DNA of 8,195 nucleotides, taken from contig JAMBLH010000026.1 in assembly GCA_023336875.1 (NCBI GenBank), positions 1 through 8,195 on the forward strand, in the 5' to 3' direction. The notes beneath the pieces were generated by a model. The model was not told where the DNA came from. It saw only the letters and a program-made list of their open reading frames with translations, and did not search any database. Positions 1-5,796 of the stretch are shown one piece after another. Positions within the stretch are counted from its first letter, which is position 1, and each line of letters opens with the position of its first letter. The stretch comes from Actinomycetes bacterium. GTDB taxonomy: Bacteria > Actinomycetota > Acidimicrobiia > Spongiisociales > UBA5794. A program made the translations under genes and the position numbers.

Positions 1-684
1 GAGGGCTTCATTCGACGAGCAATCACCTCCTGGTCGGCAAACCCATCGCTCGAAATCCTCGGGAATCCTGATGCGGATAGGCTTTCGATCGTGTCGTTCG
101 TGGTGAAACATGCAGGACAGTATCTCCATCACAACTTCGTGGTCGCCGTGCTCAACGATCTCTTTGGGATCCAGTCAAGAGGAGGGTGTTCGTGCGCTGG
201 TCCATATGGGCATGCGCTCCTGGGAATCGATGACGAGCACTCTGCCGAGATAAGCCACGAGGTCGGCCTCGGATGCGAAGGCATCAAACCTGGATGGATC
301 CGCGTCAACTTCAACTACTTCATCTCCGACGCGGTGTTCGAGTTCATCACAGAGGCCGTGAACCTCGTTGCAGCCCACGGCTGGAAGCTCCTTCCGTGGT
401 ATCGATTTGACGTGACAACGGCCGAGTGGATCCATGTTGACAGCACAGGCGATGCCCCGTTCTCTCTCTTCGACATCAGCTACGAGGAAGGATCGCTCCA
501 GCACAGCGAGCGCCCGGCTCACGTACCGGAGTCAGAGCTTGCTGGTTATCTGGACAACGCGCGAGCACTCTTTGATTCGATCGATCCCACGACCGGTCCA
601 TCTCAGCCGCCTGTCGAAGCCACCGCATCATTCGAGGATCTTCGTTGGTTCCTTCTTTCGGAGGACGTTCGCACCGGTGAGTAA
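1..684 (+). CDS. Class V aminotransferase / cysteine-desulfurase-like PLP enzyme, 3' part (5' truncated by window edge)
   Basis: The frame is open from base 1 to the TAA at 682-684, giving 227 C-terminal residues. A GTG at 91 lies inside conserved sequence (RLSIVSFVVKH...), so it is not a start; the true start is upstream of the window. The segment GGCSCAGPYGH (bases 181-213), preceded by YLHHNFVVAVLNDLFGIQ, is typical of the C-terminal domain of fold-type I class V aminotransferases related to cysteine desulfurases. The GIKPGWIRVNFNYFIS stretch continues that domain. The PLP-binding lysine should lie in the missing N-terminal part, so catalytic competence cannot be judged here. In this family the CSC cysteine region is near the active site, but whether the enzyme is a desulfurase, a lyase or an aminotransferase is not decidable. 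About 90 residues after the domain are low in recognisable motifs. The end overlaps the downstream hydrolase by 8 bases, implying co-transcription and coupled translation. Confidence 0.85.
   Translation, partial: EGFIRRAITSWSANPSLEILGNPDADRLSIVSFVVKHAGQYLHHNFVVAVLNDLFGIQSRGGCSCAGPYGHALLGIDDEHSAEISHEVGLGCEGIKPGWIRVNFNYFISDAVFEFITEAVNLVAAHGWKLLPWYRFDVTTAEWIHVDSTGDAPFSLFDISYEEGSLQHSERPAHVPESELAGYLDNARALFDSIDPTTGPSQPPVEATASFEDLRWFLLSEDVRTGE
660..664 (+). promoter_or_regulatory. Shine-Dalgarno GGAGG for the GTG-started hydrolase
   Basis: GGAGG sits 12 bases before the GTG at 677, inside the end of the aminotransferase gene. The spacing is somewhat long, but it supports GTG 677 over the much earlier ATG in the same frame (434), which lies deep inside the aminotransferase. 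Confidence 0.5.
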
Positions 685-1567
685 CCAACCGCCAGCATGG
701 TTCGATGCAGCATTGGCCGACAAACCAGAGGAGCGAGAAGTAGTCGTCCACGGCACCACTATCCGATATCTCTCATGGGGTGACAAAAGCAAGCCAGGTC
801 TCGTGTTCGTCCACGGTGGTGCTGGTCACGCCCACTGGTGGTCCTTTATCGCCCCGCTATTCACGAGCGAGTGGCACGCCGTTGCCCTGCATCTCTCCGG
901 AATGGGCGATTCCGGGCGCAGGGATGACTACTCCCATGACATGTGGGCGAGAGAGGTCATGGCTGTCTCAGACGATGCCGGTTTTCCTGGTCCTCCTGTC
1001 GTCGTTGGCCACAGTCTTGGGGGAATGGTCACGATCCAAACGGCTGCGACCTTCGGAGACAGACTCGCTGGCGCGGTAATCGTCGACGCCCCAGTGAGAC
1101 GACCATCCCCAGAATCCGAAGAGGGCCGCTCGGGCCACGCATTCAAGACGCCCGGCGTGTACGACACAAAGGAACAAGCCGTCTCACACTTCGCGCTGGT
1201 GCCTCGCCAGCCGAGCCAGAACGACTACATCATCGATTACATCGCTGGCACATCTGTACGCGAGACTCCTGAAGGATGGACCTGGAAATTCGATCCGAAC
1301 ATCTTCGACGGAACACTCGTTGCTCTGCGGGACCAACTGAATTCGGTCGGCTGCCGGGTAGCACTATTCACAGGGGAACAATCGGTCGTCGTTCCTCCCG
1401 ACACTGCCAAGTACATGTATGACCTGATGGGACGTATCTCGCCCGTGGTCGAGATTCCCGAGGCACATCATCATCTGATGCTCGACCAGCCGCTTGCATT
1501 CGTCGCTGCGCTGCGAACGCTCCTCGCCGATTGGCATCATTCGACCCCTTTCGAACGAACGGTGTAG
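677..1567 (+). CDS. Alpha/beta-fold hydrolase
   Basis: A 296-residue protein starting at GTG 677 (MSNQPPAWFDAAL). This start is chosen because the alpha/beta-hydrolase similarity begins just after it and a GGAGG precedes it; the longer frame from 434 only reads through the upstream gene. Visible landmarks are the oxyanion-hole HGG at residues 46-48 (GLVFVHGGAGH), the nucleophile elbow GHSLGG with Ser113, and a C-terminal AHHHLMLDQP with His264 as likely catalytic base. The usual acid after strand 7 is not obvious (the site reads GEQSVVVPPD). Asp137 after strand 6 (AVIVDAP) may serve, as in some haloalkane-dehalogenase-like members. It is a probable cytoplasmic soluble enzyme with no signal peptide. 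The substrate (ester, lactone, epoxide or other) cannot be inferred. It shares an operon with the class V aminotransferase-like gene, overlapping it by 8 bases. Confidence 0.85.
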   Translation: MSNQPPAWFDAALADKPEEREVVVHGTTIRYLSWGDKSKPGLVFVHGGAGHAHWWSFIAPLFTSEWHAVALHLSGMGDSGRRDDYSHDMWAREVMAVSDDAGFPGPPVVVGHSLGGMVTIQTAATFGDRLAGAVIVDAPVRRPSPESEEGRSGHAFKTPGVYDTKEQAVSHFALVPRQPSQNDYIIDYIAGTSVRETPEGWTWKFDPNIFDGTLVALRDQLNSVGCRVALFTGEQSVVVPPDTAKYMYDLMGRISPVVEIPEAHHHLMLDQPLAFVAALRTLLADWHHSTPFERTV

Positions 1568-1580
1568 CCAGATGGTGGAG

Positions 1581-1610
1581 GTGTCGGGCAACCCGAACCT
1601 TGCCTGACAC
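1581..1610. terminator. 11-bp stem-loop after the hydrolase; terminator or operator
   Basis: GTGTCGGGCAA pairs with TTGCCTGACAC to give an 11-bp stem (one G-U wobble) with an 8-base loop CCCGAACC. It starts 13 bases after the hydrolase stop codon. No U-rich tract follows, so it is not a classic intrinsic terminator, but GC-rich bacteria often use hairpins with poor U tails. It also lies 20 bases before the ATG of the next gene, so it could equally be a repressor or regulator site for that gene. Confidence 0.5.
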
Positions 1611-1630
1611 AGCGCTAGTGTTACATCGAT

Positions 1631-2281
1631 ATGGGGAATTCACGAAGCAGCCAACTCACGCTCGATCAGGCATACCAAGCAACCTACCTGTGGCTCGACC
1701 ATGCCGGTGACCCACCCGTCGACATCTCAGAACCCGCGCATGGGTCCGTCGAGTTGCATACAGAGAGCGCATTTGTGCGAGTTAGGTCAAGTGAAGGACC
1801 CGTCGAACAGTCATCGGTCCTTGCATTGCTCCGCGCCGCTGACGCGGGCAAGAAACTGCTTCTGTTCTCGCCCTCGGGGTTCTCACCAGGTGCGCTGTCC
1901 ATTGCTGAAACACAAGGCATTGCGCTGTTCACACTCGATGCCCACGGAAGCGCCATCCCAGAGACCACCCACGCCAGAGCGATCTCTCCCGCCTCCCAAG
2001 CAGACCCTCCGTTTGCTCCCGATGCGGTCGACGATGAGGAGGACTCGTTCTGGTCCTACACGCCGCCGCCCTCCGTCGACGAGGAATCCGTAGAAGACGA
2101 GGAAGGCATAGATGCAGGAACGACCGACTGGTCGGATTGCCCTGCATGTGGAACCACGCACTACCGCAGCGCGAACTTCTGTAAGGAGTGCGGCAGCCAA
2201 ATGCAGCAGGAAAAGGCGACCGACATCCTCCACATGCGGTGCCGAACCTGCGGTGGGCATGACATCGAGACGCTTGAGTAA
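1631..2281 (+). CDS. Mrr/restriction-endonuclease-like domain protein with C-terminal zinc ribbon
   Basis: A 216-residue protein. ATG 1631 is the first possible ATG after an in-frame TAG at 1616, and no Shine-Dalgarno is visible, so translation may be leaderless or weak. Residues about 45-105 (AFVRVRSSEGPV ... GKKLLLFSPSGFSPGALSIA) resemble the second half of Mrr-type restriction-endonuclease-like folds. There a strand ending Q-x-K is followed by a strand and a 'GF...A...A' helix. Here the Q-x-K site appears as R50-V-R52, so nuclease activity is doubtful. Residues about 110-165 form an acidic, proline-rich linker. The C-terminus carries CPAC (170-173) and CKEC (184-187), a zinc-ribbon knuckle pair, and then CRTC (204-207), a third knuckle without a visible partner. 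Possible roles are nucleic-acid binding or a scaffold; no partner is evident. It ends 3 bases from the convergent neighbour's stop. Domain identity is an inference from motif pattern. Confidence 0.7.
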   Translation: MGNSRSSQLTLDQAYQATYLWLDHAGDPPVDISEPAHGSVELHTESAFVRVRSSEGPVEQSSVLALLRAADAGKKLLLFSPSGFSPGALSIAETQGIALFTLDAHGSAIPETTHARAISPASQADPPFAPDAVDDEEDSFWSYTPPPSVDEESVEDEEGIDAGTTDWSDCPACGTTHYRSANFCKECGSQMQQEKATDILHMRCRTCGGHDIETLE

Positions 2282-2284
2282 CGC

Positions 2285-2866
2285 CTAACTCTTCGCGACC
2301 TTCCGCCTCGCGGCGCGACTACTGCGATCGGCTGATTCGGCACCGGTGATCGAGAGGGGGACGCGCGCAAGCTCCATCCGGCGCTCAAGAGCACTCCTGA
2401 ACCGCTTCGGACAGGTTCCGAATCCCGAGAGGGGAACGATCTCTCCACGCGCCAAACGCGCTCTCTCCGTACCATCGATAGCCACCGGCGGCAGTACACC
2501 AAGTGGCTGGCCGGGGATTGCACCAGGCTCGAGGCGAGTGATGGCACCCGCCCCCTCGGACGAGACCGAGATTCGCATGTACCACGGTAGGAACTCCTCG
2601 TTCTCGTCGTAGTCGAGGCTCACGTCACTCAAGGCTTCGTAGGGGATCCGGTAGGTGTGGTCTCCCACGTCGTCACCGACGACATAAAAGAGGGCCCTGT
2701 CGGAGAGAAGCCAGAACAGGACCGATCGTTCTGAGTCGCGCCTGTCGAGTCCGGCAGCGGACCGATCAAGCGTCTCGTCGCCCTCCGTCAATGGACGGGC
2801 CTTCGTCTTGGCTTCGCCTCTTCCGAGGTCAAGCACCTTCTGTTTGAACCCATGGAGAATCGGCAT
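2285..2866 (-). CDS. Conserved-looking hypothetical protein, possibly PH-like
   Basis: A 193-residue protein starting at ATG 2866 (MPILHGFKQKVLDLGRGE). A start 32 codons further up would run through the heptamer repeats, so it is rejected. I do not recognise the family. There is no signal peptide or membrane span. Residues about 50-105 (SVLFWLLSDRALFYVVGDD, TYRIPYEALSDVSLDYD, WYMRISV) alternate short beta strands with turns. The 'display value / is compared / sets level' look is that of bacterial PH-like (bPH/GRAM) domains, but this is only a guess. The C-terminal tail is basic (RSSRAARRKVAKS) and could bind nucleic acid or membrane phosphates. No Shine-Dalgarno precedes the ATG; instead a 7-bp tandem array ends 9 bases before it. 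It is divergent from the CPBP protease gene and tail-to-tail with the Mrr-like gene. Confidence 0.75.
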   Translation of the reverse strand: MPILHGFKQKVLDLGRGEAKTKARPLTEGDETLDRSAAGLDRRDSERSVLFWLLSDRALFYVVGDDVGDHTYRIPYEALSDVSLDYDENEEFLPWYMRISVSSEGAGAITRLEPGAIPGQPLGVLPPVAIDGTERARLARGEIVPLSGFGTCPKRFRSALERRMELARVPLSITGAESADRSSRAARRKVAKS

Positions 2867-2875
2867 AAGACAAGC

Positions 2876-2903
2876 GTAGACGGTCGACGGCGGACCGTAA
2901 ACC
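2876..2903 (-). repeat. Heptamer tandem array A, four degenerate copies
   Basis: Read on the minus strand toward the gene starting at 2866, the units are GGTTTAC, GGTCCGC, CGTCGAC, CGTCTAC in perfect 7-base register. The last unit ends 9 bases before the ATG. It matches the arrays at 2949-2962 and 8125-8152 (consensus NGTCTAC). Confidence 0.7.
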
Positions 2904-2948
2904 GCCGGAGGAGTCGCTCGGAGGTTTCTGCCGGTTTCACGCGAATTC

Positions 2949-2962
2949 CGTCTACCGTCCAC
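2949..2962 (+). repeat. Heptamer tandem array B, two copies
   Basis: CGTCTAC followed by CGTCCAC on the plus strand, ending 3 bases before the CPBP ATG at 2966. It is inverted relative to array A, so both arrays point outward from the 45-base centre of the divergent intergenic region. Confidence 0.65.
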
Positions 2963-2965
2963 CCC

Positions 2966-3778
2966 ATGGGCGACGACCTCAGATCAACAGGAAGGGACCA
3001 GGCGTGGTCGTGGTCCCTTGCTGAGTGGGACCAGATGTGGCGCCCTTCCAACTGGCTCAAGAAACCGCCACGGCCCCACGAGGCACACGTCTTCCACCTC
3101 GTCGCCATCCTCGCCCTGGCTGGATATGCGAACATCATCGCCAACGAGGTACTCGACGCGTCATGGGACATCCCCTTCAATCTGGGTGTGCTGGCGGTCG
3201 CGATCCTCATCGCGCGACGTGCGGGAACTACCTGGACATCGATGGGCCTCCGCCCCGATCGCGCCAAACGCGGTGTAGTGGTCGGAGGTGCCGTGGTTGG
3301 GGTCATCGCCGTTGGTATGGCGATCGCGATTGCGATACCTGCAACTCGTGAACTGTTTCGCGACGAGCGAATCATCGACAACTCAGTCGCCTGGGTGCTC
3401 TTCCAGGCCTTTATCCGCATCCCCTTTGCCACGGCGTTGTACGAAGAGGTTCTCTTCAGAGGCATCGTCTTCGGGATGCTCGTTCGGCGACGGTCTCCGC
3501 TGGTCGCTGGCGTCGTGACGTCGCTTTTGTTTGGACTCTGGCACGTGCTCCCCACACTTCAGACTCTCGAAACCAACCCCGGCGGCGACATCTTCACCGG
3601 CGCGATCGGAGTCACGGTTGCCGTGGTTGGATCGATTGCCGGTACAGCGATTGCAGGGCTCGGGTTCCTCTGGCTTCGACTCGTGGCGAACAGCACATAT
3701 GCTTCAGTTCTGGCTCACATTGGTACCAACTCGGTAGCGATGCTCAGTTCGCTCCTCGTCGTTCACCTCCTCTCCTGA
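2966..3778 (+). CDS. CPBP family (CAAX/Abi-type) intramembrane metalloprotease
   Basis: A 270-residue integral membrane protein. ATG 2966 is chosen because everything upstream in frame is repeat and promoter sequence; no clear Shine-Dalgarno is present. The three glutamate/histidine motifs of the family are intact: E160-E161xxxR165 (YEEVLFRG), F189xxxH193 (FGLWH) and H251xxxN255 (HIGTN). In the eukaryotic Rce1 protease and its bacterial relatives these residues form the active site inside the membrane. Hydrophobic segments lie near 41-60, 68-84, 103-125, 141-158, 178-195, 211-236 and 246-268. The first 40 residues are polar and Trp-rich, and probably cytosolic. Bacterial members act in bacteriocin self-immunity, peptide maturation or regulated proteolysis, but many are uncharacterised. 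No bacteriocin or prenylated-protein gene is seen nearby. It is divergent from the unknown gene at 2285-2866, and both are preceded by heptamer arrays. Confidence 0.88.
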   Translation: MGDDLRSTGRDQAWSWSLAEWDQMWRPSNWLKKPPRPHEAHVFHLVAILALAGYANIIANEVLDASWDIPFNLGVLAVAILIARRAGTTWTSMGLRPDRAKRGVVVGGAVVGVIAVGMAIAIAIPATRELFRDERIIDNSVAWVLFQAFIRIPFATALYEEVLFRGIVFGMLVRRRSPLVAGVVTSLLFGLWHVLPTLQTLETNPGGDIFTGAIGVTVAVVGSIAGTAIAGLGFLWLRLVANSTYASVLAHIGTNSVAMLSSLLVVHLLS

Positions 3779-3883
3779 TGCGGAACTCTCGAAGAAGAAG
3801 GGCTTGACATCGGCTTCGCCGCAGGCAACCATGTCGTCCTCTGGTTCCCTGTTGTCATACCTGAGGGACCGGGCTAGCGATCA

Positions 3884-3956
3884 AGGAGGGTCGATGAGAA
3901 GGCAGTCTTCGCCGCAACCATCATCACCGGCTCTCACGCGCCCGAACACGCTGTAA
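3884..3956 (+). other. Strong Shine-Dalgarno plus 20-codon ORF (possible leader peptide)
   Basis: AAGGAGGG at 3883-3890 precedes ATG 3894 by 3 bases. The frame encodes MRRQSSPQPSSPALTRPNTL and stops at TAA 3954-3956, 88 bases before the ABC start. The composition (Ser, Pro, Arg) matches no family known to me. It overlaps the minus-strand HTH remnant. The Shine-Dalgarno is one of the best matches in the window but its spacing is short, so this may be chance. Confidence 0.2.
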
Positions 3957-4031
3957 CCCCAGCTCCTTCCCAAGCGTCGAGACCACCGCAAGTGACGGTT
4001 CGCCGTGACGCCCTGTCTTGACCTTCGACTT
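3924..4031 (-). pseudogene. Remnant of HipB/XRE-type HTH antitoxin C-terminus
   Basis: The minus-strand frame reads SKVKTGRHGEPSLAVVSTLG followed by KELGLQRVRARESR and a TGA at 3924. This is the pattern of the last helices of XRE/HipB-like helix-turn-helix proteins (vSkvE.GR...PSl..l..la.aLGL). The N-terminal helix-turn-helix that should precede it is missing: upstream on that strand the frame runs into the antisense of the ABC gene, with WCPW and no HTH sequence. The long minus-strand frame from 4706 is therefore not a gene. No toxin gene follows. Call based on motif resemblance only. Confidence 0.4.
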
Positions 4032-4033
4032 CC

Positions 4034-4038
4034 AAGGA
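4034..4038 (+). promoter_or_regulatory. Shine-Dalgarno AAGGA fixing the ABC1 start
   Basis: AAGGA lies 6 bases before ATG 4045. This favours ATG 4045 over the in-frame TTG at 4018, which would add nine residues and has no ribosome site. Confidence 0.65.
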
Positions 4039-4044
4039 CACCAG

Positions 4045-5796
4045 ATGATTCCCGTTCGAGCATACTTCAGGCTTTTCTCCGGATACCTCAAACCGCACCG
4101 TCCGAAAGCGGTGCTGCTTGCTGGCATCATGCTTGTCGCGATTGTCCTCCAGCTCGTCAATCCGCAACTGATCAAACAATTCATCGACGGTGCAACCGGA
4201 GGGAAACCCGCGTCAGATCTCATCCCGATCGCCATCGCGTTCATGGCCGTTGCCGTGGTGCACCAGATGCTCTTTGTATGGGCGACATTTCTTGCTGAGC
4301 AAATCGGATGGTCGGCAACGAACCAGCTCCGAACGGACCTGACCGACCATGTGCTGCACCTCGACATGGGCTTCCACAAGGGCACCAGTCCTGGCGAACT
4401 CATCGAGCGAATCGATGGAGATGTGACTGCATTGTCCAACTTCTTCTCATCAATGATGATCAAAGTGATCGGGAACGGCGTTCTTCTCGTCGGAATCCTC
4501 ACTCTCATCTGGGTTGAGTCGTGGATCGTCGGTTTCGTCATCACGGCGCTGACCACGCTCACATTCCTCGGTCTCTTCAGACTCCACGGAATCACAGTGC
4601 CATGGCATCGCGACATTCGAGCATCGAGCGCGGTGATGTACGGGTTCATCGGTGAACAGGTGGATGGAACCGAGGACATTGAGTCCAGCGGTGCGACGGA
4701 TTTCATGCTGTCGCGATTCGATTCAATCCAACGTGAGTGGCTGCCGCAGATCGTCAGGGGATGGACAGGTTGGGCAATGATGTGGATTGCATCGATGGCC
4801 CTCTATTTCCTGTCCATCACCGTCGTATACGTTGCAGGAGCGTGGCTCTTCGGCATCGGAACTCTCACGCTCGGTTCCGTGTATCTCGTGTTCCAGTACG
4901 TTGAGATGGCGAACAACCCAATTGAACAGATCAGAGAGGAACTGATCGATCTACAGAAGGCAGGCGCATCGATCGAGCGTGTCGAGTCGCTGTTCGCTCA
5001 CGAGTCTGCTCTCTCCCAGCGTGCCGAAGGTCACCTCGGCGATGGACCGCTCCGTCTTCGGTTCGACCATGTCACTTTCGCCTATGACGATGAGGCGGGT
5101 CACGACCTTGTCCTCGAAGATGTCTCATTCGACATCGCGCCGGGCAGGGTCGTTGGACTGCTTGGACGCACGGGCTCGGGCAAGTCAACGATTGCTCGGC
5201 TTGCAACGCATCTCTATGAGCCCCAGGAGGGAGAAGTGCGTGTCGGAGGGCTCGCGACATGGGACATTGACATGGTCGAACTACGACGGAAGGTCGCAAT
5301 GGTCACCCAGGATGTGCAACTGTTCAGAGCCACGATCCGCGACAACCTGACCTTCTTCGACAGCGCGGTGAGCGATGCAACGCTCCTCGATGTGATCCAT
5401 CGACTCGAGCTCGACGAGTGGCTTGCCTCACTCCCTGAGGGCCTCGACACGATGCTCCAGTCGGGAAGCGGTGGCCTCTCCGCCGGCCAGGCCCAGCTGC
5501 TCGCCTTCACCCGCGTCTTCCTGCGCAACCCTGGTGTGGTCGTGCTTGATGAGGCATCGTCGCGGCTTGACCCAGCCACTGAGGCGCTGATTGAAAGGGC
5601 CGTCGACCATCTGCTCGAGGGAAGAACTGCGATATTGATTGCCCATCGACTCGACACCGTCGCGCGGGCAGATGACATCATCATCCTGGACAACGGCCGC
5701 GTCATCGAATTCGGCGAGCGAACGTCGTTGCAGAACAACCCGGAGTCGAGGTTCTCACAGTTGCTCGCGGCGGGGATGGAAGAGGCACTCGCATGA
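4045..5796 (+). CDS. ABC half-exporter (permease-ATPase fusion), subunit with the canonical Walker B glutamate
   Basis: A 583-residue type IV (exporter-fold) half transporter. The N-terminal membrane domain (about 1-310) has hydrophobic stretches near 20-40, 59-84, 137-157, 159-180, 241-263 and 264-285, and a GTEDIESSGA coupling-helix region near 208-217. The nucleotide-binding domain (about 338-583) shows A-loop Tyr347, Walker A GRTGSGKST (374-382), Q-loop Gln422, signature LSAGQ (478-482, Ala for the usual Gly), Walker B VVVLDE with Asp502 and catalytic Glu503, D-loop SSRLD and H-loop His534. It therefore supplies the hydrolytic Walker motifs of the consensus site and the altered signature of the degenerate site. 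Its TGA overlaps the next ATG (ATGA), so the two halves are translationally coupled and almost certainly form a heterodimer in the cytoplasmic membrane. The substrate (drug, lipid or peptide) is not evident; there is no peptidase C39 domain. Confidence 0.93.
   Translation: MIPVRAYFRLFSGYLKPHRPKAVLLAGIMLVAIVLQLVNPQLIKQFIDGATGGKPASDLIPIAIAFMAVAVVHQMLFVWATFLAEQIGWSATNQLRTDLTDHVLHLDMGFHKGTSPGELIERIDGDVTALSNFFSSMMIKVIGNGVLLVGILTLIWVESWIVGFVITALTTLTFLGLFRLHGITVPWHRDIRASSAVMYGFIGEQVDGTEDIESSGATDFMLSRFDSIQREWLPQIVRGWTGWAMMWIASMALYFLSITVVYVAGAWLFGIGTLTLGSVYLVFQYVEMANNPIEQIREELIDLQKAGASIERVESLFAHESALSQRAEGHLGDGPLRLRFDHVTFAYDDEAGHDLVLEDVSFDIAPGRVVGLLGRTGSGKSTIARLATHLYEPQEGEVRVGGLATWDIDMVELRRKVAMVTQDVQLFRATIRDNLTFFDSAVSDATLLDVIHRLELDEWLASLPEGLDTMLQSGSGGLSAGQAQLLAFTRVFLRNPGVVVLDEASSRLDPATEALIERAVDHLLEGRTAILIAHRLDTVARADDIIILDNGRVIEFGERTSLQNNPESRFSQLLAAGMEEALA

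Larger units (their letters stand above)
3779..4044. other. 266-base intergenic region between CPBP protease and ABC operon
   Basis: It holds no intact gene that I can support. It contains TTGACA at 3804-3809, a consensus-like -35 box, but the best -10 at 17-base spacing (AACCAT, 3827-3832) is poor, so a promoter for the ABC operon here is only possible. It also contains a good Shine-Dalgarno with a 20-codon ORF (3894-3956) and, on the minus strand at 3924-4031, an apparent remnant of an HTH antitoxin. No hairpin terminator follows the CPBP stop. The mixed remnants suggest past gene loss or insertion. Confidence 0.6.

Noticed and set aside
434..676. N-terminal extension of the hydrolase from ATG 434
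   Set aside because: It runs out of frame through the aminotransferase gene, and its sequence (Ser/Arg/Pro-rich) is typical shadow translation. Hydrolase similarity begins only after GTG 677.
1600..1627. Promoter TTGCCT / TACATC before the Mrr-like gene
   Set aside because: It has only 4/6 and 3/6 matches at 16-base spacing, and the -35 falls inside the hairpin; too weak to list.
2867..2962. Upstream extension of the 193-residue protein to an ATG at 2962
   Set aside because: It would translate the heptamer repeats and overlap the divergent CPBP promoter; the sequence is compositionally unlike the rest.
2788..3555. 255-codon minus-strand ORF opposite the CPBP gene
   Set aside because: It is the antisense of a well-supported CPBP protease with intact motifs, and its translation is low-complexity Ser/Thr/Arg/Ile without domains.
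3881..3960. Minus-strand reading 'YSVFGRV', reminiscent of cyclophilin 'FTVFGRV'
   Set aside because: Only a few residues match, the flanks do not follow the cyclophilin pattern, and another frame of the same strand fits an HTH end better.
4032..4706. Long minus-strand ORF opposite the first ABC gene
   Set aside because: It is antisense to the conserved membrane domain; only its last 35 codons outside the ABC gene look like real protein.
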